A program made the position numbers and the translations under genes. Shown one piece after another: positions 1-8,445 of a stretch of 35,203 bases of DNA. Position 1 is the stretch's first letter. Each line of letters opens with the position of its first letter. The notes below the pieces were generated by a model, which worked only from the letters and a program-made list of their open reading frames with translations, was not told the origin of the DNA and did not search any database. Origin of the DNA: DUVY01 sp036562755 (lineage in GTDB: Bacteria > Bacillota > Clostridia > Christensenellales > DUVY01); contig DATCJN010000066.1 of the NCBI GenBank assembly GCA_036562755.1, forward strand, positions 1 to 35,203, given 5' to 3'.

Positions 1-688
1 CCATTTTTAACATCATTAGGGCCTTCTTTTGAGTAAGGTTTTATATGTGTTGCTTCCAGAGCGGGAAGGATTTTTTCTCCACTTACAGCGCACTGCCTAT
101 TATAGGCATCGGTTACTAAAACTCTAAAAGCCCCTTGACCTAATCGTTGTTTTACTAAGTAGTGTTCAAAGCGTTTTTGATTATTGCTTATAATTTGATA
201 TAATGTCGCATCCTCTTTCAGTCTTTCTTGAATTGAATTATATAAGTTAACGCCTTTTTCATCATTAAGACTAATCTTTTTTCCTGATTGTATACTGGAA
301 GGCCAATTATCGAGATAAATCCAATTGTCTTGTTCAAAGAAAAATGGTTTTGTTAACACAATACATCCAATATAGGGATTTAATTCTATGGTATTATTTT
401 TTTCTCGATACTTTTTAACTTTTTCTAATAACTCAACATAATTATCAACGCCGTTTTTTCTTTAAAGGTTTCCCAAACAAAAGATATTGGCAATAAAGAA
501 TATTTAACAAAAAAACCGCCGCCGACAATGGCCAAATGGGGGCTTTTTAATTTAAATAAAAATAGCTCATTGGGTTGTAACGCTTTAAATTTATTATGAC
601 CTGGTCTCCAAAAATTAACTTTGTCAAAATACTTATCTTTTAAATAACTATACCAATCATAATCTGTTAACCCAATATACATATTCAT
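1..688 (-). pseudogene. HNH-family endonuclease, partial and frameshifted
   Basis: This is a putative restriction-type HNH endonuclease that starts at ATG 688 and runs off the left edge. The first frame (688-425) gives an 87-aa N-terminus with 'MNMYIGLTDYDWYSYL' and 'LAIVGGGFF', then stops at 427-425. Reading on in the next frame from the T-run at 454-459 (A6 on the coding strand) gives an open continuation to the edge, including 'RLGQGAFRVLVTDAYNRQC', 'VSGEKILPALEATHIKPY' and a Cys/His pattern typical of the HNH fold. One extra A in that run would restore one continuous protein. An AAGG ribosome site lies about 10 nt before the start. The region is AT-rich and lacks the GGC/GCG codons common in the genes to its right, which suggests horizontal acquisition. 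The lesion may be real decay or a homopolymer sequencing error. The catalytic half is only partly inside the window, so the exact family (for example a McrA-like type IV enzyme) is not settled. Confidence 0.72.
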
Positions 689-825
689 ATGTATACTACC
701 TTTTTTATCTATGGTTTTATATAAAATAATACATTATAAACATTATATACTAATATTTTTTAAAAAAGACAGTCTAATTGAAAAAATAAAAATTTAATTT
801 ATGTTAAACCTTACTAAAAAAAACC

Positions 826-854
826 TTGTTTAAAATATAATTGTCTATTATAAT
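826..854 (+). promoter_or_regulatory. sigma-A-like promoter of the aminoglycoside phosphotransferase gene
   Basis: TTGTTT (826-831), a 17-bp spacer and a consensus TATAAT (849-854) lie 35 bp upstream of the ATG at 889. The promoter covers the upstream in-frame TTG at 841, so translation cannot begin there. Confidence 0.6.
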
Positions 855-888
855 TAAAAAGCAATATTATGCTTTATTTTATTTGCAT

Positions 889-1668
889 ATGTATTCTCCC
901 ATTTCAATAAATATATCCCAATTCCCCGCTAAACTGCGCCCTTTATTAACCGGTGCGAAAGTTTTTGATTGCAGCAGTTCGCCGGAAGCGCGAGTGCTTT
1001 TTGTGGATAAAAACGACGGGTATTTTATCAAGATCGCGCCTAAAGGCGAGCTAAAACGCGAAGCCGAGATGACCAAGTATTTTAATAAACTTGGTCTATC
1101 GCGCGCGGTTATTGATTATATTTCCGACGAGCGGGATTATCTAGTAACGCCTAAAATCTTAGGCGACAATTGCGCGTCAAGCAAGTATCTACAGCGCCCC
1201 AAGCGCCTAAGCTAGGTCTTGGCGGATATATTAATAAATTTGCATTCTCAAAACCCCCAAGGCTGTCCAGTGCCTGACCATACGTCGGAATATTTAGAAA
1301 CCGCCGAAAAAAATTATAAAAGCGGAAAATTTAATAAAGAAAATATCTTTGGACTTGAATTTGGTTATCCTGCCGACGCTTGGCGGTTTGCGGAAGAGAG
1401 AAAGCGTTTGTTAAAAAGCGATACCTTAATACACGGCGATTACTGCCTGCCTAATGTTATCCTTAACGATTGGCGTTTTAGCGGTTTTATAGACGTGGGC
1501 AACGGGGGCGTAGGCGACAAACACGTCGATATCTTTTGGGCGACATGGTCGCTATGGTTTAACTTAAAAACCAATAAATACACTAACTACTTTATCGACG
1601 CCTACGGACGCGATAAAATAGACAATGAAGTCTTGCGCTTTGTTTCCGTTGTTGAGATGTTTGGTTGA
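889..1668 (+). pseudogene. APH(3')-like aminoglycoside phosphotransferase, interrupted by in-frame TAG
   Basis: The product resembles the protein-kinase-like phosphotransferases that use ATP to modify the 3'-OH of aminoglycosides. From ATG 889 the frame reads 'MYSPISINISQFPAKLRPLL' and the N-lobe through 'DYLVTPKILGDNCASSKYL', then meets TAG at 1213-1215. The same frame continues immediately with the C-lobe: the catalytic loop HGDYCLPN (H, D and N as expected), then 'GFIDVGNGGVGDKHVD' with the metal-binding Asp, ending in 'VVEMFG' as homologues do. Only one codon is wrong; without it the protein would be 259 aa, the normal family length. A TTG directly after the stop (1219) could start the C-lobe alone, but that would lack the nucleotide-binding lobe. 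A good promoter lies upstream and a terminator downstream, so the unit is otherwise intact. It is probably a recent nonsense mutant; a sequencing error or stop-codon readthrough is less likely. Confidence 0.82.
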
Positions 1669-1714
1669 GATTATTTCGCCACGGTTTAATGAATTTATAT
1701 GTTTTATCAATATC

Positions 1715-1741
1715 AAGGCGATTTTTTCGCCTTTTTCTTTT
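1715..1741 (+). terminator. intrinsic terminator after the phosphotransferase
   Basis: AAGGCGA (1715-1721) pairs with TCGCCTT (1727-1733) across a TTTTT loop, followed by a T-rich tract to about 1741. It lies 47 bp after the gene end. Confidence 0.7.
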
Positions 1742-1799
1742 TGCTTTATCCATAAAAAACCATAAAAATATCGCGTAAAAATCGATACGCTATTGATTC

Positions 1800-1836
1800 T
1801 TTTGTGCTAAAATTTTACTCTGTGTGAGGCACAAAA
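1800..1836 (+). promoter_or_regulatory. inverted repeat overlapping the leader and SD of the ArsB-like gene
   Basis: TTTTGTGC (1800-1807) and GCACAAAA (1829-1836) are a perfect 8-bp inverted repeat 21 bp apart. The right arm begins at the last G of the likely Shine-Dalgarno GAGG (1826-1829) of the gene starting at 1843, and a TAAAAT -10-like hexamer (1808-1813) lies between the arms. It could be a repressor operator or an RNA hairpin that affects ribosome access; the sequence alone does not decide. Confidence 0.4.
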
Positions 1837-1842
1837 GATAGT

Positions 1843-3138
1843 ATGATTCTGACTTTGGCGGTTTCGGCGGCAACCTGTATCGGCATAATATTGTCGATTT
1901 TGTTTTTCCCGACTATAAAAATCAAAAAAATCAAGCTCTCGACTTATTGGATTATAGCCCTTATCGGCGCCGCTGTTTTAATTCCAGGCGTCGGCTTTGC
2001 CAATCTCCTAAAAGCGCTTACCAATGCTTCCAGCATCAACCCGTTAAAGATATTGATACTATTTATCTCAATGTCCGTTCTGTCCATATATCTAGACAGC
2101 CTGGGCTTTTTTGAGTATATGGCCAATATCGCGGTAAAAAACGCGGGCGGCAGCCAGTATAAGCTGTTTTTCTATTTATACATAATAGTATCAATCTTGA
2201 CGATTTTTACCTCCAACGACATAATTATCTTGACTTTTACCCCCTTTATATGCGTGTTCGCCCGCCAAACAAAAATCAATCCTTTGCCGTATCTGTTTTC
2301 GGTGTTTGTGGCGGCGAACACTTGGAGTTTGTTCTTAATCGTGGGCAACCCGACAAACATATATCTATCCACGCTGTATAATGTAAGCTTTTTTGAATAT
2401 CTAAAGGCGATGTGTCTGCCGGCTGTTTTTTGCGGGCTAGTGTCTTTGTTGCTATTGTTTTTGATTTTTAGAAAATCGCTGCGCCAACCCGTTCAAGCCG
2501 CGGCGACTGAAGCCGCAATACAAGACAAATTCTTGCTCGCCATAGGAATCATACATCTAGCCGGCTGCATTATCCTAATCGCTATATCAGCTTATATCCA
2601 TATCGAAATGTGGCTGATATGCCTGTTAAGCGTTATCAGCTTGTTCTTGATTACCCTGTTATATAAAGCGGTCAAAAAGTCCAAGCCCCAAGAGCTTATG
2701 GTATGCCTAAAAAGAGCGCCTTGGGAACTGATGCCTTTTGTGCTTTCGATGTTTACAATCGTTTTGGCGCTTTCTAAATCGGGCGCGCTTGGCGTTATAG
2801 GCAATTATCTGGCGAAAGGCGCTGCCGAAGCAAATTTTGGCGTCGCGTCTTATTTGGCGTCAAATGTGATTAATAACATACCTATGAGCATAATGTTTGG
2901 CGAGATTTTGTCCCGCCTGCCTAAAGAAATTTTGAAAAAAGCGCTGTTCGCGTCAATTATAGGCTCAAACCTAGGCGCTATTTTAACGCCCATCGGCGCT
3001 TTGGCCGGAATAATGTGGACTAATATATTAAACCGCTACGGCATAAAATTTAAGTTCCGAGATTTCGTAAAATACGGCGCTATAATTTCTATCCCCGCTC
3101 TTGCCGCGTCGATAATAGCGTTGTGGATAACATTATAA
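1843..3138 (+). CDS. ArsB/NhaD-type ion-transporter superfamily permease
   Basis: A 431-aa polytopic membrane protein with about 10-12 hydrophobic segments spread over its whole length. It has the two-fold signature of the ion-transporter (ArsB/NhaD/DASS) superfamily: 'FTSNDIIILTFTPF' and 'VGNPTNIYLS' in the first half, and 'ASNVINNIPMS' plus 'IGSNLGAILTPIGALAGI' in the second. These are the paired re-entrant-loop SND/GNPT and SNxxNNxP/GSNxG motifs. Length fits single-protein ArsB-type carriers (about 420-430 aa). ATG 1843 follows GAGG at a rather long 13-nt spacing. No ArsR, ArsA or ArsC gene is adjacent, so arsenite export is only one option; Na+/H+ exchange or organic-anion transport is possible. 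The gene is a single-gene unit, convergent with the V-ATPase operon and sharing a terminator with it. Family assignment is firm; substrate is not known. Confidence 0.8.
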   Translation: MILTLAVSAATCIGIILSILFFPTIKIKKIKLSTYWIIALIGAAVLIPGVGFANLLKALTNASSINPLKILILFISMSVLSIYLDSLGFFEYMANIAVKNAGGSQYKLFFYLYIIVSILTIFTSNDIIILTFTPFICVFARQTKINPLPYLFSVFVAANTWSLFLIVGNPTNIYLSTLYNVSFFEYLKAMCLPAVFCGLVSLLLLFLIFRKSLRQPVQAAATEAAIQDKFLLAIGIIHLAGCIILIAISAYIHIEMWLICLLSVISLFLITLLYKAVKKSKPQELMVCLKRAPWELMPFVLSMFTIVLALSKSGALGVIGNYLAKGAAEANFGVASYLASNVINNIPMSIMFGEILSRLPKEILKKALFASIIGSNLGAILTPIGALAGIMWTNILNRYGIKFKFRDFVKYGAIISIPALAASIIALWITL

Positions 3139-3303
3139 AAATCTTATAAGCAACAACTTTAAAAGCGATATCTTTAAATATTTTTGCTGTCGTTTTTTAT
3201 TATCCCTTGATTTCAAGCCTAAGCAAAACTAATATCTACCCACAAAACCGTTGCTAGATTTATCAAGACAGCGGATTAATGGAATAAGCTACCGGGCTAA
3301 ATA

Positions 3304-3341
3304 CAAAAAAAGGTCTCTAACACAGGAGACCTTAATTTTTT
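3304..3341. terminator. bidirectional terminator between the ArsB-like gene and the V-ATPase operon
   Basis: AAGGTCTC (3310-3317) pairs with GAGACCTT (3326-3333) across an 8-nt loop. A T-run follows on the plus strand (3336-3341), and an A-run before the hairpin gives the T-tract on the minus strand. It can therefore end both convergent transcripts. The rest of 3139-3382 shows no gene. Confidence 0.8.
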
Positions 3342-3382
3342 GGCGGAGGGAAAAACTTCTTTTAAAGAGTCCTTCTTAATGT

Positions 3383-4042
3383 TTAGATTTTTTCTTTATA
3401 TTTATAAACTTGCTCAAGCATCATATCCTTAACTTTCATAAGGCGGGTTATGGTGCCTCGCTCGTTTTCGTCCAACTTTAACTTTATATACCTTATGGTT
3501 TCCCTGTATTGCGGGATGACGACGTGCTCTAGTGCGTTTACTCTACGCCTGTTTTTTTCGATTTCGGCCGACAAGAGCTGGCAGGATTTTTCGACCTCGG
3601 CAAGTCTAATCATCTTTGGAAGCGCGTCTGAGAGAAGCTTTATTGCGTCATCGAGGTCCCCGGGCGTAAAGGCATAGCCGTATGAATATATATCGCCTTC
3701 TTCCGATGACTTAAACGAAACGCTGTAAGAAGGGATATCCAAACTCATCACGTTTTTCTTTTCTATATCAATTTGAATTTCCTGCTTGGGCAGCATAAGT
3801 GCGACGTCCAAAGCCTTGTCGCTCATTAGGCTCCTGACCAAAGCCATATGGCGATGAGCTTCCTTTAAGTCTTGCTCAACCTCAAGGCGCAGGCTCTGGT
3901 TTTCTTTTATAAGCAGGAGAAATTGGCGCATCAGCTCGTCGCGCTTATCCTTTAGCAGCTTATGGCCTCGCATTGCGGTAGCCAGCTTTTTCTTTAAGTT
4001 GGTAAGCTCCATCCGTGTAGGATTGACGTTAATTTTGGGCAC
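3383..4042 (-). CDS. ntpD: V/A-type ATPase subunit D (central stalk)
   Basis: A 219-aa protein with long coiled-coil helices at both ends and a short central beta region, the build of subunit D, the gamma-like rotor shaft inside the A3B3 head. The N-terminus 'INVNPTRMELTNLKKKLATA' and 'LLKDKRDELMRQF', and the C-terminal 'RRRVNALEHVVIPQYRETI', are strongly conserved family blocks. It couples ATP turnover to rotation of the membrane ring. It is the last gene of the nine-gene operon; its start lies 14 nt inside the end of ntpB, indicating translational coupling. The shared bidirectional terminator follows about 40 nt after its stop. Length is normal (about 210-220 aa). Confidence 0.95.
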   Translation of the reverse strand: MPKINVNPTRMELTNLKKKLATAMRGHKLLKDKRDELMRQFLLLIKENQSLRLEVEQDLKEAHRHMALVRSLMSDKALDVALMLPKQEIQIDIEKKNVMSLDIPSYSVSFKSSEEGDIYSYGYAFTPGDLDDAIKLLSDALPKMIRLAEVEKSCQLLSAEIEKNRRRVNALEHVVIPQYRETIRYIKLKLDENERGTITRLMKVKDMMLEQVYKYKEKI

Positions 4043-5417
4043 TATTCACCTCGCCGTAGTATTTGTCAAGATATTCGACCTTTATTCTCTTAAGCTCGCT
4101 TCTTGGCAAAATCTTTAGCAATTTCCAGCCGATTTCAAGAGTCTGCTCTATGCTTCTGTTTTCGTTGTAGCCCTGCGAAACATATTGCCGTTCAAATTCA
4201 TCGGCAAACCTTGCGTAAAGCTTGTCGATGTCTGTAAGCGCCGATTCGCCAAGGATTACCATAAGTTCCTTGCAGTCCTTTCCTCTAGCGTAAGCGGCGA
4301 AGAGCTGGTTCATAGTATCGCTGTGGTCTTCTCTCGTCTTTCCTTTTCCGATTCCTTTGTCCTTAAGCCTTGAGAGCGAAGGCAAAACGTCTATAGGCGG
4401 AGTTATGCCCTTTCTGTATAGTTCGCGGCTTAAGATTATTTGGCCTTCGGTAATATAACCTGTAAGGTCGGGGATGGGATGAGTCTTGTCGTCTTCTGGC
4501 ATAGTGAGAATGGGTATCAAGGTAATGCTGCCTTTTTTACCCTTTTTTCTGCCTGCGCGCTCGTAAATTGAGGCTAGGTCTGTATACATATAACCGGGGT
4601 AGCCTCTTCTGCCGGGAACTTCCTTCTTAGCGGCGGATACTTCGCGCAACGCGTCAGCGTAATTGGTTATGTCGGTAAGAATTACCAGCACGTGCATATC
4701 TTTGTCAAAAGCAAGGTATTCCGCGGCTGTGAGCGCCATTTTGGGCGTGGCAAGTCTTTCGATAGGCGGGTCGTTTGCGAGATTTATAAAAATAACAGAC
4801 CTGTCTATAGCGCCCGTTTCCTTAAAACTATTTATAAAGAAGTGCGCTTCCTCAAAGGTTATGCCTATCGCGGCAAACACAACCGCGAATTTTTCATCTT
4901 TGCCCCTTACTTTGGCCTGCCTAGCAATCTGCGCGGCCAGCATAGCATGGGGAAGTCCGCTTGCCGAGAAAATGGGAAGCTTTTGCCCTCTGACCAGCGT
5001 ATTCAGTCCGTCTATCGCCGAAATACCCGTCTGTATAAACTCTTCGGGATACTGTCTTGCCACAGGATTTATAGGAAGACCGTTAACGTCCAATCTCTTT
5101 TCGGGAATTAGCTCGGGGCCGTCGTCTATAGGCTTTCCTAATCCGTCAAATACTCTGCCTAGCATATCCATTGATACGCCAAGCTCCAATTGTCTGCCTA
5201 AAAATCTTATCTTGCTTTCGGCTAGGCTTATGCCTGCCGAGCTTTCAAAGAGTTGGACTAGAGCGTTTGTGCCGTCAACTTCCAGCACTCTGCAGCGCCT
5301 TTTTTCCCCGTTTGAAAGGATGATTTCCCCTAGCTCGTTATATGTGACGCCCTGCACGTCGCGCACAAGCATAAGCGGGCCCGCGACTTCTTGAATCGTC
5401 TTATATTCTATAGGCAT
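4029..5417 (-). CDS. ntpB: V/A-type ATPase subunit B (non-catalytic head subunit)
   Basis: A 462-aa head subunit that alternates with A in the A3B3 hexamer and contributes to the nucleotide sites. It has the N-terminal beta-barrel ('YKTIQEVAGPLMLVRDVQGV'), a Rossmann-like core and the C-terminal helical bundle. The position of the Walker A loop reads 'FSASGLPHAMLAAQIARQA', so no true P-loop is present, as expected for B. 'YPGYMYTDLASIYERAGR' holds the arginine reaching into the neighbouring A site. The ATG at 5417 directly abuts the ntpA stop. Length is typical (about 460 aa). Several long reverse-strand frames here are only shadows of this GC-richer coding sequence. Confidence 0.97.
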   Translation of the reverse strand: MPIEYKTIQEVAGPLMLVRDVQGVTYNELGEIILSNGEKRRCRVLEVDGTNALVQLFESSAGISLAESKIRFLGRQLELGVSMDMLGRVFDGLGKPIDDGPELIPEKRLDVNGLPINPVARQYPEEFIQTGISAIDGLNTLVRGQKLPIFSASGLPHAMLAAQIARQAKVRGKDEKFAVVFAAIGITFEEAHFFINSFKETGAIDRSVIFINLANDPPIERLATPKMALTAAEYLAFDKDMHVLVILTDITNYADALREVSAAKKEVPGRRGYPGYMYTDLASIYERAGRKKGKKGSITLIPILTMPEDDKTHPIPDLTGYITEGQIILSRELYRKGITPPIDVLPSLSRLKDKGIGKGKTREDHSDTMNQLFAAYARGKDCKELMVILGESALTDIDKLYARFADEFERQYVSQGYNENRSIEQTLEIGWKLLKILPRSELKRIKVEYLDKYYGEVNSAQN

Positions 5418-7175
5418 TTATATGCCCTCCTTGGTCATAGATTCTTTTATCTCGTGACGTAGCTGTTCAAGCGCGCTAGAATATTCCTGCTCAATATTCT
5501 CTTCAACGCAGTATTTAAACCTGCCTATCCTCTCTCTAACGGGTAGGCGAGTCAATTTTTCTATCTCGGCGCCTGCTCTTAATGCCTCATAGCAGAGATC
5601 GTAGTAGGCGAGAATGAGCTTAATCATTAGAAGTTGCTTTTTCAAACTCGTATAGGTGTCTATCTCGTGAAACGCAAGCTGATGCAAAAAGTCTTCTCTA
5701 ATCGAACGCGCTGTCTCCATCTTGAGTCTGTCGTATTTTGAGAGGGCGTCCATACCTATCAGCTTTACTATTTCCTCAAGTTGCGCCTCGTCGCCTAGCA
5801 TCGCCATAAGCCGTTCGCGCAGCTTTATCCAATCTTTATCGACATTTTCCTCATACCATTTGCTGAGGCTGTCCACATAAAGCGAATAGCTTGTCAGCCA
5901 GTTAATGGCGGGGAAATGCCTCTTATACGCCAGGTTAGCGTCAAGCCCCCAGAACACTTTGACTATACGAAGCGTTGCCTGAGAGACCGGCTCCGATATG
6001 TCGCCGCCCGGAGGCGAAACCGCGCCTATAACGGTGAGCGAGCCTTCTTTTCCCGAAAGAGTTTCCACTCTGCCTGCTCGCTCGTAGAACTGAGCAAGGC
6101 GACTGCCAAGATAAGCGGGATAACCTTCTTCGCCCGGCATCTCCTCAAGTCTTCCCGACATTTCGCGTAGAGCCTCCGCCCAGCGCGATGTGGAGTCCGC
6201 CATTAGCGCTACCGAATAACCCATATCACGGAAATATTCGGCGATTGTTATTCCCGTGTAAATTGAGGCTTCGCGCGCCGCTACGGGCATGTCGGAAGTG
6301 TTTGCTATGAGCACCGTTCTCTCCATTAAAGATTTGCCCGTATGGGGGTCTATAAGTTCGGGAAACTCGTTTAAGACGTTTGTCATCTCGTTTCCTCTTT
6401 CTCCGCAGCCAATATAGACCACAATATCGGCTTCCGCCCACTTAGCGAGCTGGTGCTGAGTTATGGTCTTTCCGCTTCCAAATGGCCCAGGAATCGCGGC
6501 TACGCCTCCCTTGGCTATCGGGAAAAGGCAGTCTATTACCCTCTGACCGGTAATGAGAGGTTTTTCGGGGGGCAGTTTTCTCAGATATGGTCTGCCCTTT
6601 CTAACGGGCCACTTTTGCATAAGAGATATTTCTTCTCTCTTTTTGCCGGTATCAATCACGGCGACGGTATCGATTACCGTAAACTCGCCTTCATTGATAG
6701 ATACTACCTTTCCGCTTATGCCAAAGGGGACCATTATCTTGTGATTGACCACCTCGGTTTCCTGAACTTCGCCGATTATGTCGCCGCTTTTAACCTCGTC
6801 GCCAGCCTTTACGCGGGGAACGAATTTCCATTTTTTATCTCTCTTTAACGCGGGGACGGTTATGCCGCGCGAGAGATTGTGTCCCCACGCCTTCATTACC
6901 TCGTCAAGAGGACGCTGGATTCCATCAAATATACTGCCTATAAGTCCAGGGCCAAGCTCCACGCTCAACGGACTACCTGTGCTTTCCACGATTTCTCCGG
7001 GACCAAGGCCGGAAGTCTCCTCGTAAACTTGTATGGATGCCCTGCCGGACCTCATCTCTATTATCTCTCCAATAAGCCCCAGGCGGCTGACGCGAACCAT
7101 ATCGAACATTCCCGCGTCGTTCATTCCCTCCGCGACTACCAGGGGACCAGAAACTTTTACTATTTTACCGCTCAT
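5418..7175 (-). CDS. ntpA: V/A-type ATPase subunit A (catalytic)
   Basis: The catalytic subunit, which hydrolyses or makes ATP in the cytoplasmic head. It is 585 aa, matching the family (about 580-600), and includes the A-specific 'non-homologous' insertion around residues 110-190. The Walker A motif GPFGSGKT is at residues 230-237, in the V/A-type form and not the F-type GGAGVGKT. The catalytic glutamate follows in 'GCGERGNEM' (about 257-264), and 'MADSTSRWAEALREMS' is the Walker B/loop block. The C-terminal helical domain closes the protein. It is preceded by ntpG with a 9-nt gap and followed immediately by ntpB. No damage is visible and function should be intact. Confidence 0.98.
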   Translation of the reverse strand: MSGKIVKVSGPLVVAEGMNDAGMFDMVRVSRLGLIGEIIEMRSGRASIQVYEETSGLGPGEIVESTGSPLSVELGPGLIGSIFDGIQRPLDEVMKAWGHNLSRGITVPALKRDKKWKFVPRVKAGDEVKSGDIIGEVQETEVVNHKIMVPFGISGKVVSINEGEFTVIDTVAVIDTGKKREEISLMQKWPVRKGRPYLRKLPPEKPLITGQRVIDCLFPIAKGGVAAIPGPFGSGKTITQHQLAKWAEADIVVYIGCGERGNEMTNVLNEFPELIDPHTGKSLMERTVLIANTSDMPVAAREASIYTGITIAEYFRDMGYSVALMADSTSRWAEALREMSGRLEEMPGEEGYPAYLGSRLAQFYERAGRVETLSGKEGSLTVIGAVSPPGGDISEPVSQATLRIVKVFWGLDANLAYKRHFPAINWLTSYSLYVDSLSKWYEENVDKDWIKLRERLMAMLGDEAQLEEIVKLIGMDALSKYDRLKMETARSIREDFLHQLAFHEIDTYTSLKKQLLMIKLILAYYDLCYEALRAGAEIEKLTRLPVRERIGRFKYCVEENIEQEYSSALEQLRHEIKESMTKEGI

Positions 7176-7184
7176 TTAACACCT

Positions 7185-7496
7185 CTATTTGAAAATGTCT
7201 ACGCCTACAGCTTTTTCCACCATTGAGCTGATGCTTGCAAGCCCCATACCGGTTCCTCCAAGTATGCCGGGTATGAGTATCACCGCGGGCGAAAACATCT
7301 CCTTGTATTTTTCTATCTCGTCTGGAATATGCTCCGCAAGCTCTTCTGTAATATATATAATCGCATAGTCGGAAGAAGAAAGCTTTCTTAAAAGTTCCTT
7401 CGCTTCGTTGCCGTCATTTGCGGGGAAAATACGCATTCCCAAAGCGGCAAAGCCCGCTATGCTGTCTTTATCGCCAATCACAGCTATCTTATACAT
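7185..7496 (-). CDS. ntpG: V/A-type ATPase subunit F (ntpG type)
   Basis: A 103-aa protein with the CheY-like alpha/beta fold of subunit F: 'YKIAVIGDKDSIAGFAALGM' at the N-terminus, then 'YAIIYITEELAEHI' and a C-terminal tail ending 'GMGLASISSMVEKAVGVDIFK'. It binds subunit D in the central stalk and helps regulate the rotor. The start overlaps the end of ntpC by 8 nt, and it sits between C and A exactly as in the Enterococcus hirae ntp order. Length is normal. Confidence 0.93.
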   Translation of the reverse strand: MYKIAVIGDKDSIAGFAALGMRIFPANDGNEAKELLRKLSSSDYAIIYITEELAEHIPDEIEKYKEMFSPAVILIPGILGGTGMGLASISSMVEKAVGVDIFK

Positions 7497-8445
7497 AAAG
7501 CATTCTCTCCCTTTGCCTTATTGCCGAAATCGGCATTTCGTTGCGCTTGCACGCTAGGATAATTCTTACGTTTTTTATCTCCGACTGCCGCGCCAAAAAA
7601 TATGCGACAAGCGGTTCGGGGCCAAAATTTAAATATTTTGCCTTCTGAGCGTATTCAATGATATAGTTGTCGCAAAAGCGCTCGTATTCCGCAAGCGAAA
7701 TTCGCAGATTTTCGGCTGCTTTTTCGTAAGCGGAGCTTTCAAGCAACTCAAAAAGCGAATTTATTCCGCCTTCAGCCGCTATTAAGAGCGACTCTTTTGA
7801 AAGCGAAGCAGAGCCGCAAAGCGCGGTCTCTAAAAAGTCTTTGCTCTTTTTTGATATAATCGCGCGATACGTAGTCTTAATGTCCGCAAACGCGCATATC
7901 ATTTCGCATATATCCTTTATAAATGCGTTGTCCGAGCTCTCGCCTTTTTGCCTTATTGCGCAAAGCGCCGCTCTGTCCAAAATTGCTTCGGCGAGCTGGC
8001 CGTCATACGTTTGAGAGAGCGTCTCATACGCCTTTTTGAACGCGCTTTGGATGAAGGAAGGAAGAACCGTTTCCTTTTCGGTAAGCGCTTCTTTAAACAG
8101 ATAAGGTTCCACAAAATAAGGGCTAATAAACTTGGCTTCTACACCGGAAAAGAAAGCCTTAAGCGCCGCCTTAGCGTTATGAAAATCGTTTTGAAGTATC
8201 AAAAAGCTTATCGCCTCTTTGTCGGGCGAGACTTCATTTATACTTAGCCAAGTTTCCAGCAACCTTTGGTCAAGATAACCTTCGGGGTCGTTCTCAATCC
8301 CGCGCCAACCCTTTGTCTCAAGCAAAAGCAAGGCGGAGCGATAGTCTTCCGACATAATAAGCGCTTCAAGGTCAGCCTTTGAAAGAAGACTGTTCTCTTT
8401 TACTCTTATCGTCGCTACAGCGTAAGCATATTCTGTCTCTCTCAT
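7489..8445 (-). CDS. ntpC: V/A-type ATPase subunit C (funnel or d-type subunit)
   Basis: A 318-aa, mostly helical protein matching subunit C (V-type d), which caps the c-ring and connects it to the D/F shaft. The N-terminus 'YAYAVATIRVKENSLLSKAD' and the C-terminal 'LNFGPEPLVAYFLARQSEIK', followed by 'VRIILACKRNEM', are the conserved ends. The middle is poorly conserved, as is usual. Its ATG overlaps the ntpE stop in an ATGA arrangement (4 nt), and its end overlaps ntpG by 8 nt. Length is close to the usual 330 aa. Confidence 0.93.
   Translation of the reverse strand: MRETEYAYAVATIRVKENSLLSKADLEALIMSEDYRSALLLLETKGWRGIENDPEGYLDQRLLETWLSINEVSPDKEAISFLILQNDFHNAKAALKAFFSGVEAKFISPYFVEPYLFKEALTEKETVLPSFIQSAFKKAYETLSQTYDGQLAEAILDRAALCAIRQKGESSDNAFIKDICEMICAFADIKTTYRAIISKKSKDFLETALCGSASLSKESLLIAAEGGINSLFELLESSAYEKAAENLRISLAEYERFCDNYIIEYAQKAKYLNFGPEPLVAYFLARQSEIKNVRIILACKRNEMPISAIRQRERMLYV

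Noticed and set aside
1213..1215. TAG as pyrrolysine or another recoded codon
   Set aside because: Kinase-fold phosphotransferases have no need for it, the position is not catalytic and no supporting pyl genes are in the window.
3342..3382. GGCGGAGGG as a remnant of a tRNA-Ser 3' end or an att site
   Set aside because: Only about nine bases match the tRNA-Ser end; no T-loop follows and no integrase is nearby.
4663..5394. A 243-codon plus-strand frame opposite ntpB
   Set aside because: It is a shadow of the highly conserved ntpB coding sequence, with no ribosome site and no recognisable domain.
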